Shown here piece after piece: positions 8,223 through 17,119 of a DNA stretch of 64,000 nucleotides. The translations under genes were made by a program, and so were the position numbers. Every line of letters begins with the position of its first letter. The stretch's first letter is position 1. Origin of the DNA: Burkholderiales bacterium. GTDB lineage: Bacteria > Pseudomonadota > Gammaproteobacteria > Burkholderiales > Burkholderiaceae_C. Location: the NCBI GenBank assembly GCA_016213205.1, contig JACRAZ010000097.1:1-64000 (forward strand). Reading direction: 5' to 3'. A model generated the notes under the pieces. That model was not told the DNA's origin, did not search any database, and saw only the letters and a list, made by a program, of their open reading frames with translations.

Positions 8223-9899
8223 TCAGCGCCTGGCGTCGCGCAGTTCGCGGCGGAGGATCTTCCCAACTGGCGTTTTAGGTAGCTCGGTGCGGAATTCAAC
8301 CACTTTCGGTCGCTTGTAACCAGTGAGGTTTGCCTCGCAGAACGCCCGCACATCGGCTTCCGTGACCGCCGGGTCCTTCTTGACCAGCACCACTTTTACC
8401 GCTTCTCCCGCTTTTTCGTCCGGAATGCCCACGGCGGCGCATTCGAGCACGCCGGGCATGCCGCTCAGCACATCCTCGATCTCGTTCGGGTAGACGTTGA
8501 AACCGGAGACCAGGATCATGTCCTTCTTGCGGTCGACGATGCGGAAGTAGCCGCGCTCGTCGACGATGCCGATGTCGCCGGTGCGGAAGAAGCCATCGGC
8601 GGTCATCACCTTCGCGGTCTCGTCGGGGCGCTGCCAGTAGCCGGCCATCACCTGCGGGCCGCGGATCGCGATCTCGCCGGCCGTGCCCATCGGCACTTCG
8701 TGGCCATCGTCGTCGAGCAGCTTGAGTTCGGTGTTGGGCATCGGCAGGCCGATGGTGCCGCTGTAGGTGGTGGCGTCCACCGGGTTGCAGGTGGCCGAGG
8801 GGCTGGTTTCGGAGAGGCCGTAGCCCTCGCAGATGGGGCAGCCGGTCTTCTCGAGCCACAGGCGCGCGGTGCCTTGCGTGACCGCCATGCCGCCGCCCAC
8901 CGAGATCTTCAGGTGGCTCCAGTCCACCTTGTCGAAATCGGGGTGGTTGGCCAGCGCGGTGAACAGCGTGTTGACGGCCGGAAAGCTGTGGAAGGGCTGG
9001 GCCGCGAGTTCCTTCAGCACCGCCGGGATGTCGCGCGGGTTGGCGATCAGGAGGTTGCAGCCGCCCATGCGCAGGCCCAGCATCATGTTCGTGTTGAAGC
9101 CGAAGATGTGGTAGAGCGGCAGTGCGCAGACAGTGACGATCTGCTCGCCCGACGGGATCTTCTTCAGGGCCGGCTGGTACCAGGCCTCGGACTGCAGGAT
9201 GTTGGCCACCAGGTTGCGGTGCAGCAGCACCGCGCCCTTGCTCACGCCGGTGGTGCCGCCGGTGTACTGCAGCACCGCGATGTCGTCCGGGCCCAGCTTG
9301 GGCGAGGTGTAGCTCATGCGCCGGCCCTGCGCCAACGCATCGTTGAAGCGAACCGCGCTGGGCAGCGAGAAGGCCGGCACCATCTTCTTCACGCGGCGCA
9401 CGACATGGTTCACCAGCGTGCCCTTGATCAGGCCCAGCATGTCGCCCATCGAGGCCAGCAGCACCTTCTTGGTGGGCACGTGGTCGGCCACCTGCTGCAG
9501 CGTGGCGGCGAAGTTCTCGAGGATCACGATCGCCTTCGCGCCTGAATCCTTGAGCTGGTGTTCCAGCTCGCGCGGCGTGTACAGCGGGTTCACGTTCACC
9601 ACCACCAGCCCGGCGCGCAGGATGGCCGCCACCGCCACCGGGTACTGCGGCACGTTGGGCATCATCACCGCGACACGGTCGCCACGCTCGAGCCCGCTGC
9701 CCTGCAGCCAGGCGGCCAGGGCGCGCGAGGCATCGTCCACCTCGCCGAAGCTGATCGAGCGGCCCATGAACTTGTAGGCCGCGGCATCACGGTGCTTGCG
9801 GAAGCTTTCCTCGATCAACGTCACCAGCGTCGGGTAGACGTCGGTCTTCACCTCGGCCGGCACGCCGGCGGGGTACTGCTTCAGCCAGATCTTCTCCAT
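8223..9899 (-). CDS. fadD: Long-chain fatty acid--CoA ligase FadD
   Basis: 558 residues, close to E. coli FadD (561). It activates fatty acids to acyl-AMP and then acyl-CoA for beta-oxidation or lipid synthesis. The AMP-binding P-loop is YTGGTTGVSKGA (about residue 210), the A5 motif is GYGLSETSP, the A8 motif is GYFRIVDRKKDMI, and the catalytic lysine lies in PKTPVGKILRREL near the C-terminus. ATG 9899 (MEKIWLKQYPAG) is the family-typical start with GGAG upstream. Another in-frame ATG lies at 9911. The frame runs much further upstream, but only as a shadow over the divergent regulator gene. Confidence 0.94.
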   Translation of the reverse strand: MEKIWLKQYPAGVPAEVKTDVYPTLVTLIEESFRKHRDAAAYKFMGRSISFGEVDDASRALAAWLQGSGLERGDRVAVMMPNVPQYPVAVAAILRAGLVVVNVNPLYTPRELEHQLKDSGAKAIVILENFAATLQQVADHVPTKKVLLASMGDMLGLIKGTLVNHVVRRVKKMVPAFSLPSAVRFNDALAQGRRMSYTSPKLGPDDIAVLQYTGGTTGVSKGAVLLHRNLVANILQSEAWYQPALKKIPSGEQIVTVCALPLYHIFGFNTNMMLGLRMGGCNLLIANPRDIPAVLKELAAQPFHSFPAVNTLFTALANHPDFDKVDWSHLKISVGGGMAVTQGTARLWLEKTGCPICEGYGLSETSPSATCNPVDATTYSGTIGLPMPNTELKLLDDDGHEVPMGTAGEIAIRGPQVMAGYWQRPDETAKVMTADGFFRTGDIGIVDERGYFRIVDRKKDMILVSGFNVYPNEIEDVLSGMPGVLECAAVGIPDEKAGEAVKVVLVKKDPAVTEADVRAFCEANLTGYKRPKVVEFRTELPKTPVGKILRRELRDARR

Positions 9900-10004
9900 C
9901 AAACGCTCCATTCCAGGGGGCGGATTCTGACGGACGACTGACAGCCCAGCGATCAGGGCATTCGATAGCCGATCTGTCCCCACGGCGCCCGGGGTGCGCG
10001 TTCC

Positions 10005-10010
10005 TACAAT
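10005..10010 (+). promoter_or_regulatory. Possible -10 box for the AfsR/SARP-like gene
   Basis: TACAAT at 10005-10010 in the 189-bp divergent gap between fadD and the regulator, about 80 bp before the start codon chosen for the regulator. No good -35 was found, so it may need an activator. Confidence 0.3.
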
Positions 10011-10088
10011 GGCGCGCTGCCCGCCCACCCACGCCCGCGCCGTCGCCACGAGGGCCAAGACCGGCGGGCGCCGCCCGACACCAACCCC

Positions 10089-12893
10089 TTGAGCCCCGCC
10101 GCCGACACCCCTGGCCCCGCCGCGCCCGCGCATGCACGCTGGCGCTTGCGGCTGCTGGGGGACTTCGCGCTCGACGATGGCCGTCAGACCCTGCACCGCC
10201 TGCCGAGCCGGGCCGCCACCGCGCTGCTGGCGCGGCTGGCGATCGCGCCGCATCGCGCCCAGGCACGCGAGGAACTGATCGAGCTGCTGTGGCCCGGGGT
10301 GGGGCTGGCGGTGGGGCGCAACCGGCTGCGCCAGGTGCTGTCCACCCTGAAGAGCCTGCTCGAGCCGCGCGGGGGTGGCGACGCGCCGGTGCTGCAGGCC
10401 GATCGACTGACCTTGCGGCTGACGCCCGGCGCCCTGTCCTGCGACGTGCCGGCCTTCGAGGCCGCGCTGCAAGGCCACCACGTCGACGAGGCCCGGCGCT
10501 GGTACCGCGGCGAGCTGCTGCCAGGGTTCTATGACGACTGGATCGTCCAGGAGCGGCACCGCCTGGCTGCATTGGCAGATCGGCTGGACGCGCTGCCGGC
10601 ACGTCCACCCGGTGCCCCGCCGGCCGCACGCGCCCCCGGCACGCTTGCGCCCGCCGCCAGCAATGCACCGGCGGCCCGCGCCCCCAAGCCGCCCTTGCCG
10701 CACTACCTGACCCCGCTGCACGGCGCCGACGATGTTGGCACGCGCCTGTGTGCCGAGGTGCGGCGCCACCGGCTGGTCACGCTGCTCGGACCGGGCGGCC
10801 AGGGCAAGACCCGGCTGGCGGTGGAAGCGGCACACGTGCTGGGCGAATCCGGCGGCTGGGCCGCTGCGAGCACACCCGAGCGCTTCGACATGGTGGCCTT
10901 CGTGCCGCTGGTGGCCTGCACGGCACGCGAGACCCTGTTCGATGCGCTGCTGCTTGCTTTGCGCCAGCCGCCACGCGAGCTGGACGTGCTGGCCCAGCTG
11001 GGCGCCCTGTTCAGCGGCCGCCGCACGCTGCTGGTGCTGGACAACTTCGAGCAGCTGGTCGAGGACGGCGCGCCGGTGGTGGCCGCGCTGCTGGCAGCGA
11101 ACCCCCAGCTGCACCTGCTGGTCACCTCGCGCCGGGTGCTGGGCGTCGATGGCGAGCACGCGTTCGTGCTGCCGCCGCTGCCCCTGCCGGCGCCCGAGGC
11201 GGGTGACGAGGCGGCCGGGAACCCGGCGGTGGCCCTGTTCGTCGACCGCGCACGCGCGGCACGGGCCGACTTCCACCTGAGCCGGCGCAACCGCGGCGCG
11301 GTGATCCAGCTGGTGCGCCAGCTCGAAGGCATGCCGCTGGCCATCGAGCTGGCCGCCGCGCGCGTGCGCAGCCTGCCGCCGGCCGAGCTGCTGCGCCTGC
11401 TGCAGGCGGCCGCCGCGGCACCCGGCAACGCGCTGGCCCTGCTGGCGCGCAGCGGGCCGCGGGGTGGCCAGGACCCGCGCCACGCCTCGATGCTGGCGGT
11501 GGTGCAGTGGAGCTGGCAGTTGCTGTCGGCCCCGGCGCGCGCGCTGCTGGCCCAGCTGTCGGTGTTTGCCGGCGGCTGCACGCTCGGCGCGGCGCAGGCG
11601 GTGTGTGCCCCGGCCGAGGCCGAGGCAGGCGCCATTGCGCTGGCGCTGGACGAGCTGGTGATGCAATCGATGCTGCGCTGCGATGCCGAGGCCGGCCGCT
11701 ACGAGCCCTTCGAGCCGATCCGCCTGTTCGCCACCGAGACGCTGGCACCGGCCGAGGCCCTGCGGCTGCGTGCACGCCATCGCCAGTGGCTCATCGGCTG
11801 GGCCCGTGCGCTGCCGCTGGCCGCGCCGCTGCACGCGGTGCGGGTCGAGCTGGCCAACATCGGCGCGGCCTTCGCCAGCGCCGAGGCCGACAAGGCCCCT
11901 GCCGACGCCGCCGCGCTGGCCGACGCGCTGCAAGGCCCGCTGGCCGACATCTCGCTGCCGTTGGGCGCGCTGCGTGCGCTGGCCCGCTGCGCCGAGGCCC
12001 TGGACGACCCCACCCAGCGTGCGCTGACCAACGCCTTCCTCGCCCGCGCCCTGTTCCGCGCCGGCGACCCGCAGGCCGCCGCGCCGCTGGCCGAGGCGGC
12101 CTGGCGCGAGCTGCCGCCCCAGGGCCTGGCGCGTGCGCGCGTGCTGGCCCGGCTGGCCCACCTGCGCTGGCGCCTGCAGCGCGACCCGGCCGTGCAGGCC
12201 TGGCTCGATGAAGCGCTGGCCCTGGCCGAGGCCGCGGGCGACCCCTCGCTGCAGGCCAGCATCCTGGCCACGCTGGGCGCGCTGGCGCGGCCGCACGACA
12301 GCGCCGCGGCCATCAGCCTGCAACGCCGCTCGCTGGCCGCCTGGCGCCAGGCAGGCGATGTGCACGGCATGAACACGGGCCGCTCCAATCTGGCGATAGC
12401 CCTGTCTGAAACCCGCAGCGGTGGCGACGAGGCGCTGGCGCTGCTGGACGAGATGCTGGCCGGCACCCGCGAGGCCGGCGACTGGGCGCAGCACGCCCAC
12501 GGCAGCAACGTGCGTGGCGAGGTGCTGCTGCGCCAGCGCCGCTGGGCCGAGGCTGCCGCAGCCTACCTGGGCTGCGTGCGCACCGCCTATGCGCTGCCCG
12601 AGATGCTGCCGCTGGCCTACGGTCTGTGGAACCTGCCACGCGTGCTGGTGCGCCTGGGCCAGGCCGAGGCCGCCGCGCGGCTGATGGGCTTTGCCGAGCA
12701 GTTCGCCCCGCGCCATTGCGGCCCGCTCAGCCACGCCGACCGGCACGACCTGCGCCGCATGCGCAGGCTGTGCCAGCGCGCGCTGGGCGCGGCCGGCTGC
12801 AGCCGCGCCTGGCAGGCCGGCGCGGCGCTGCCGCTGGCCGCGGCGGTGGGCCTGGCCGGCGAGGCCGTTGCGCCGGCGGCCGATCCAGCCTGA
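10089..12893 (+). CDS. AfsR/SARP-like regulator with STAND ATPase and TPR repeats
   Basis: 934 residues, cytoplasmic. Residues 15-170 show a winged-helix plus bacterial transcriptional-activator (BTAD-like) region (WRLRLLGDFALDDG, ELIELLWPG, RNRLRQVLSTLKSLLEP). A Pro/Ala linker leads to an NB-ARC/STAND ATPase: Walker A GPGGQGKTR near 234, Walker B LLVLDNFEQL near 314, sensor LLVTSRRVLG. The C-terminal third is helical, TPR-like. Such proteins act as ligand- and ATP-gated switches. TTG 10089 is the start given here; it is uncertain, because no ATG lies nearby. It faces the 13016-16779 genes and may control them (inference). Confidence 0.8.
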   Translation: MSPAADTPGPAAPAHARWRLRLLGDFALDDGRQTLHRLPSRAATALLARLAIAPHRAQAREELIELLWPGVGLAVGRNRLRQVLSTLKSLLEPRGGGDAPVLQADRLTLRLTPGALSCDVPAFEAALQGHHVDEARRWYRGELLPGFYDDWIVQERHRLAALADRLDALPARPPGAPPAARAPGTLAPAASNAPAARAPKPPLPHYLTPLHGADDVGTRLCAEVRRHRLVTLLGPGGQGKTRLAVEAAHVLGESGGWAAASTPERFDMVAFVPLVACTARETLFDALLLALRQPPRELDVLAQLGALFSGRRTLLVLDNFEQLVEDGAPVVAALLAANPQLHLLVTSRRVLGVDGEHAFVLPPLPLPAPEAGDEAAGNPAVALFVDRARAARADFHLSRRNRGAVIQLVRQLEGMPLAIELAAARVRSLPPAELLRLLQAAAAAPGNALALLARSGPRGGQDPRHASMLAVVQWSWQLLSAPARALLAQLSVFAGGCTLGAAQAVCAPAEAEAGAIALALDELVMQSMLRCDAEAGRYEPFEPIRLFATETLAPAEALRLRARHRQWLIGWARALPLAAPLHAVRVELANIGAAFASAEADKAPADAAALADALQGPLADISLPLGALRALARCAEALDDPTQRALTNAFLARALFRAGDPQAAAPLAEAAWRELPPQGLARARVLARLAHLRWRLQRDPAVQAWLDEALALAEAAGDPSLQASILATLGALARPHDSAAAISLQRRSLAAWRQAGDVHGMNTGRSNLAIALSETRSGGDEALALLDEMLAGTREAGDWAQHAHGSNVRGEVLLRQRRWAEAAAAYLGCVRTAYALPEMLPLAYGLWNLPRVLVRLGQAEAAARLMGFAEQFAPRHCGPLSHADRHDLRRMRRLCQRALGAAGCSRAWQAGAALPLAAAVGLAGEAVAPAADPA

Positions 12894-13015
12894 GTGACAC
12901 CCAAGGCCCGCCGGTTCCCTGCGGCCGCGCCGGTGCTGACTTACTGCACCCGGGCCTTGTGCGGCCACCGCCGCGCCGACAGACTGCGCCCATTCAACCC
13001 GATGGAGCGCATGCG

Positions 13016-13756
13016 ATGCCCAGCCTTTCACACCCCGCCACGATGCAGATGTACGCCAACGCCATGGTCACCATGCACGAGCGCTGGGACAGCACCGTCG
13101 AGTCGCAGCGCCGCGGCCAGTTCGAGAACCTGGTGCGCCAGCTGGCCGACATGGCCGGCATCCCGGCGCCGCGGGTGATCTGGGGCAGCGCCGGCGGCGC
13201 CTTCGACTTCGCGCAATGGTCGCTGGAAGTCGACCGCCGGGCCGCGAGCATCGATCCCCGGGTGGGCACCGGTGCGCAGAAGACACCGCTGAAGGACTGG
13301 CTCTACTTCAGCACCTCGATCTACCACGAGATGCGCCACTGCGAGCAGAACTTCATGATCCTGCAAGCCCTGCTGGCCAGCAAGTTCCCGATGCCGCAGC
13401 CGATGACGCGCGCCATCCTGCCCGGCGGCGACCTGCCCTCGCGCGTGGCCGCCGTGATGGGCTTCCCGATCCTGATCGTGCGCCGCGCCAGCATCGTGCG
13501 CGCGCAGTTCAGCGACCACGACATCGCCCGCACGCGCAGCTGGTGCGAATCGATGTGGGGCCGCTACGGCCGCACGCGCAACCAGACCTACAAGCACCTG
13601 GACCGGGGCGGCCGCCACATGAACAAGTATGTCGAGCTGCCCGAGGAGGCCGACGCCTGGGCGGTGGAGCGCCAGGTGTCGCGCCTGATCCGCGACCTGA
13701 TCGGCCACCGCCTGGGCAACGAGGCGCTGGACGGTCTGGCCGGACTTTTTGCCTGA
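13016..13756 (+). CDS. Uncharacterised protein with HExxH zinc-protease-like motif
   Basis: 246 residues, no signal peptide. Residues 110-117 read HEMRHCEQ, an HExxH helix like that of zincin metallopeptidases. About 95 residues later LPEEADAWAVERQ supplies glutamates that could be the third zinc ligand, an arrangement seen in several toxin- and phage-associated peptidases. The rest (MYANAMVTMHERW, FAQWSLEVDRRA) is unfamiliar. ATG 13016 was chosen over the long upstream extension, which overlaps the regulator gene. It could be a secreted effector peptidase or an inactive relative. Confidence 0.7.
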   Translation: MPSLSHPATMQMYANAMVTMHERWDSTVESQRRGQFENLVRQLADMAGIPAPRVIWGSAGGAFDFAQWSLEVDRRAASIDPRVGTGAQKTPLKDWLYFSTSIYHEMRHCEQNFMILQALLASKFPMPQPMTRAILPGGDLPSRVAAVMGFPILIVRRASIVRAQFSDHDIARTRSWCESMWGRYGRTRNQTYKHLDRGGRHMNKYVELPEEADAWAVERQVSRLIRDLIGHRLGNEALDGLAGLFA

Positions 13757-13870
13757 TTCGGCCCGCCGCGCGGGGCATCCTGCCTTGCCGCCGGCGGCGC
13801 CCCCGTTGTTGAATGCAGTGGTCAGCGCGCCCGGCGCGCACACCGCAGGCACACGAGGGGGACGCACCCG

Positions 13871-16021
13871 ATGGCACACGGTTTCTGCACACGCTGGCTG
13901 GCCCGCGCGGCCCTGGCCTGGCTGCTCTGGGCGGCGGGGGCGCCGGCCCTGGCCGCCCCGGCGGGCTTCTCGGCCTGGGTGGACGCCAGCGGCCCGAAGC
14001 ACCGCACCAGCCTCACGCTGCAGCTGCAGGCCGGCACGGCCGACCAGGGGCGCAGCGGCGCGCTCTTCGTGGCCGCGGTGCTGCCCGATGGCACGCTCTA
14101 CGGCCTGGGCGCCAGCGGCTGGGTGCCGGTGACCAACGGCAACCTGCCGGCCTGGCAGCAGGTGACACTGGGCCGCCACAGCCTGCCGCTGCTGACCGGC
14201 GCCGACCTCAGCGCGCTGGACGGCGCCGCCCTCTACGCCGGCTACGGCAGCAACCTGCAGGACCTGGTCGCGCGCGAGGCCTATGCGCGCGTCTACACCG
14301 TGGGCGGTGGCCTGGCCGGTGCGCCGGCCGCGGGCGACATGCTCACCTTCTCGATCAACGTGCAGGACTTTTCCTACCCTGCAGAAAGCGCGGCCACGGT
14401 GGACCGCATCATCAGCCTGCACGAGCAGTACAGGCTGCCGGTGGACATCTACCTCAGCGACACCATGCTGGACCTGTACCAGACCAGCTACCCCGCGCTG
14501 ATGCGCCGGCTGACCAGCTCGCCCTACGTGGGCCTGAACTACCACATCCGCCCGCCCAAGCCCTACTACAACGGCTTCGACTGGGCCGGCCTCACCAGCC
14601 TGCCGGTGGCCGACCAGACCGCTGCCATCCGCAACTACGAGACCCACCTCACCGACCCGGTCACCGGCCAGCCCTCGGCCAAGGCGGGCGGTTATGCCCA
14701 GCTGCTGACACTGCCCAACGCGCGGCCCGCCATCACCGCCGCCTTCCAGGCCGAAGAGAGCCTGCTCGACGCCTCCGCAGCCGCCTTCACCGGGCTGGGG
14801 GCCACCTGGACGCTGGCGCATGCCGTCGGCGTGCTGAACCTGGGCGAAAGCGGCCGCGGCCTCTACATCCGCCCCGAGCACTACGACCTGTTGTTGTTCC
14901 AGTCGCCCGGCACCGCCGCCAGCACCCTGATCGACGCCGGCTTCGCCGCCGCGCACGCCGCCAGCGGCGCGCGGGCGCCCTTCTTCGTGGGCGTGAAGAT
15001 GCACGACAACGACTTCTTCGCCACGCGTTCGGCCTGGCTCACGGTGTACATGGACGGCAGCCGCCGCCCGCCCTGGAACACCGCCACCAAGGCCACGCTG
15101 AAATCCGCCGCCGACCAGGCCGCGCAGTGGACCCTGTACGAAGGCGCGCTGAAGTACGCCCACGAGCAGCGCCAGCGCCTGGGCATCGCCAACAGCGCCG
15201 GCATCGCGCAGCTGCGCGGCAGCGCGGCCAGCATGGGGGGTGCGGTGCTGCACGTGTCGGGCACGATGCACATCGAGTCGGCGGTGACCAACTGGCCCGA
15301 CATCGATGCGTTGATCGCCTTCTTCCGCCGCGCCACCGCCACGGGCAAGGTGGGCAGCCAGGCCACCGCGATGAAGTGGTCGATCGGCGCCGACATCAAC
15401 TGGCTCGAGAAGGAGCCGCGCGCCGGCGAGGTGATCCGCACCCTCGCCCCGCTGGGCGTGGAGTTCGACGTGCATGCCCACAGCGCCGCCGACCGCGCAC
15501 GCTGCGCCGAGCGCATCACCGCGCTGGGCGGCAGCCCCAACACGGTGGCCTCCGGGCTCATCAACACCGAGATCGACGCCCTGCGCAGCGCCAGCACCTC
15601 CCCGGCCGGCACCCGCTGGCAGGCCGAGACCCTGTGGGGGCTGGTCACCAGCGACGGCCACACCACCGGCGCCGACGACACCGCCGCGGGGGTCTGGCGC
15701 CCGCGCTCGTCCACCGACTGGAAGGCGCACGATCCTGCCGGGAGCCTGATCGCAGTGGGCAACGGCGGGCGCACCCTGAGCGCCGTGGAGGCGCTGGCCA
15801 CCAAGATGGCCGGGGGCAGCCACGTGCAGCCGGTGTACAGCGCCACGCTCAACGTGGCGCCCAAGACGCTGACGATCGTCGGCACCAGCGACGGCATCAC
15901 CCAGATCGAGGCCTGGGCCCAGCGGGTGGGTGCGTTGTCCGGCGTGAAGTGGAACACCATCAGCGCCACCGCCAGTGCCTTCAAGGCCGCCGCCGGGCTG
16001 CCCAGCCGCGTGAACCCCTGA
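13871..16021 (+). CDS. Large secreted protein, possibly NodB/polysaccharide-deacetylase-like
   Basis: 716 residues. Residues 1-33 are a signal peptide (LARAALAWLLWAAGAPALAA). A beta-rich N-terminal region (WVDASGPKHRTSLTLQLQAG) is followed near residue 157 by LTFSINVQDFSYP, which resembles the first catalytic motif of NodB-type deacetylases (T-x-D-V-E-D), but the aspartates are partly replaced. Later pieces (LNYHIRPPKP, FFVGVKMHDNDFF, EFDVHAHSAADRARC) contain possible metal-binding His/Asp. The family was not recognised with certainty. It is exported, and it stands alone between the HExxH gene and the PEP-CTERM gene. Confidence 0.65.
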   Translation: MAHGFCTRWLARAALAWLLWAAGAPALAAPAGFSAWVDASGPKHRTSLTLQLQAGTADQGRSGALFVAAVLPDGTLYGLGASGWVPVTNGNLPAWQQVTLGRHSLPLLTGADLSALDGAALYAGYGSNLQDLVAREAYARVYTVGGGLAGAPAAGDMLTFSINVQDFSYPAESAATVDRIISLHEQYRLPVDIYLSDTMLDLYQTSYPALMRRLTSSPYVGLNYHIRPPKPYYNGFDWAGLTSLPVADQTAAIRNYETHLTDPVTGQPSAKAGGYAQLLTLPNARPAITAAFQAEESLLDASAAAFTGLGATWTLAHAVGVLNLGESGRGLYIRPEHYDLLLFQSPGTAASTLIDAGFAAAHAASGARAPFFVGVKMHDNDFFATRSAWLTVYMDGSRRPPWNTATKATLKSAADQAAQWTLYEGALKYAHEQRQRLGIANSAGIAQLRGSAASMGGAVLHVSGTMHIESAVTNWPDIDALIAFFRRATATGKVGSQATAMKWSIGADINWLEKEPRAGEVIRTLAPLGVEFDVHAHSAADRARCAERITALGGSPNTVASGLINTEIDALRSASTSPAGTRWQAETLWGLVTSDGHTTGADDTAAGVWRPRSSTDWKAHDPAGSLIAVGNGGRTLSAVEALATKMAGGSHVQPVYSATLNVAPKTLTIVGTSDGITQIEAWAQRVGALSGVKWNTISATASAFKAAAGLPSRVNP

Positions 16022-16233
16022 GCCCGCGCGGCCCGAAGGCCGGCCGGTCGGCCCGGCCGGGCACGGCGCGGCCGCCCCCCCCGCGACCCGGGGGCCCCGC
16101 GCTAGCGATCGCCTAACGCTCGCTGCCCAGACTTTGCGACGCCACCCCGTGCCCGGCCGCCCAGCGCGCGCCGGGCCGGCCCCGCACCGCGGCGCCCGGC
16201 ACGCGCCGCACCGCTCGCAAAGGACACCCCTCC

Positions 16234-16779
16234 ATGAAACTCCGCACCCTGCTCGGCACCACCGCCGCTGCCCTGGCCCTGTGCGCCCCGCCGGCACAGG
16301 CCGCGCTGGGCAGCCAGCTCGTCGTGGCATCCGATGGCCACGTGATCCTCAGCTTCGAAGGCTCGGACGCCGGCTTCGACAGCGTGCTCAGCGTCAACGG
16401 CTCGCCGCAGATCTTCCCGAACCACGCCACCGCCATTGGCACCACCTACGACCTGGGCTTCTTCACCGCCGGCACCGTGCTCGATGCGGTGCTGCTGGTG
16501 CTCAACACCGGCGAGAGCTTCCACTCCGGCCCCGGCAGCCTGAACGCCGACGGGTTTGCCCACGCGATGGTGATCGAGAACTGGAACGGCAGCGGCCGCA
16601 CCTGGGTGGGCTTCGAGGACCTGATGAACACCCCCGACGGCCAGGGCGACTACGACGACCACACCTTCTCGTTCAGCAACACCGCGGCGGTGGCCAGCCC
16701 GGTGCCGGAGCCCGCCAGCCTGGCCTTGGCGGGCCTGGCCCTGGGCGCCGCCGGCCTGGTGCGCCGCCGCCGGCCCTGA
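16234..16779 (+). CDS. PEP-CTERM sorting-domain protein with DUF4114-like region
   Basis: 181 residues. Signal peptide at 1-23 (TTAAALALCAPPAQAA). The middle ends in WVGFEDLMNTPDGQGDYDD, similar to DUF4114 modules (GFEDL...DYND). The C-terminus is a canonical PEP-CTERM signal: VPEPASLALAG, a hydrophobic stretch and the basic tail RRRR. Exosortase EpsH/XrtA-type enzymes cut at PEP and release such proteins to the surface or exopolysaccharide. No exosortase is in this window. An ATG preceded by AAAGGA supports the start. Confidence 0.88.
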   Translation: MKLRTLLGTTAAALALCAPPAQAALGSQLVVASDGHVILSFEGSDAGFDSVLSVNGSPQIFPNHATAIGTTYDLGFFTAGTVLDAVLLVLNTGESFHSGPGSLNADGFAHAMVIENWNGSGRTWVGFEDLMNTPDGQGDYDDHTFSFSNTAAVASPVPEPASLALAGLALGAAGLVRRRRP

Positions 16780-16863
16780 CCGGTTTCCGGGCGCCCCGTG
16801 GGCCGCTCCTTTCAGACGCTAGGCCTCTTTTCGAGGGACCAACCGTTCCATCGTGCAGAACGC

Positions 16864-16926
16864 CACCGGCACGAGCCGCCAAAGTCGGCCCCAACACATT
16901 GACCGTCATCAACGCTCGTGCCGGTG
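16864..16926. repeat. 13-bp perfect inverted repeat with 37-nt spacer
   Basis: CACCGGCACGAGC at 16864-16876 is exactly complementary to GCTCGTGCCGGTG at 16914-16926. The spacer holds the TTGA-N6-TCAA palindrome at 16899-16912. As RNA this would be a stable stem with a large loop; as DNA it could be a remnant of a miniature element or a two-site operator. Confidence 0.6.
16899..16912. promoter_or_regulatory. FNR/CRP-family-like palindrome upstream of MFS symporter gene
   Basis: TTGACCGTCATCAA matches the FNR consensus TTGAT-N4-ATCAA at nine of ten defined positions. It lies about 210 bp before the MFS start at 17120, further than a typical activator site. One of three TTGA-N6-TCAA sites noticed, all in gaps. 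Confidence 0.35.
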
Positions 16927-17119
16927 CCGCGTGAAGTTAGACCTGGATCACCCTTGCAGCTGCAGGCTGCGAAGTAGAGTGGATCCGCATCAACGGGACC
17001 GCTGCCGCTGAACAGGTAGCAGGCGAGTTGCTCGGCCACGGGAGCCCGTGGTTTCGACAGAGCCCGCCCAGCATGACGGCCGTCGTTGCGAATTCCAACC
17101 CACTTCCACAGGGGATCTC

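Larger units (their letters stand above)
16780..17119 (+). other. 340-bp intergenic region, no gene recognised
   Basis: Visibly less GC-rich than its surroundings. It contains a 13-bp perfect inverted repeat and an FNR-like palindrome (listed separately). A 75-codon minus-strand frame at 16812-17039 has no recognisable features and is not annotated. The region could be the control region of the MFS gene or a decayed small mobile element. Confidence 0.5.

Noticed and set aside
9900..13031. Long minus-strand frame extending fadD to over 1600 residues
   Set aside because: The extension lies antisense to the AfsR-like gene, has no domain and low-complexity composition; FadD is complete from 9899.
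13826..13841. GCGCGCC-C-GGCGCGC palindrome before the 716-aa gene
   Set aside because: Short and GC-only; not distinguishable from chance in this sequence.
13028..16330. 1100-codon minus-strand frame
   Set aside because: It is antisense to the HExxH and exported-protein genes, whose domains and signal peptides are convincing; open antisense frames are normal at 70% GC.
16812..17039. 75-codon minus-strand frame in the MFS leader
   Set aside because: No ribosome site, no recognisable motif, and it spans the inverted repeat.
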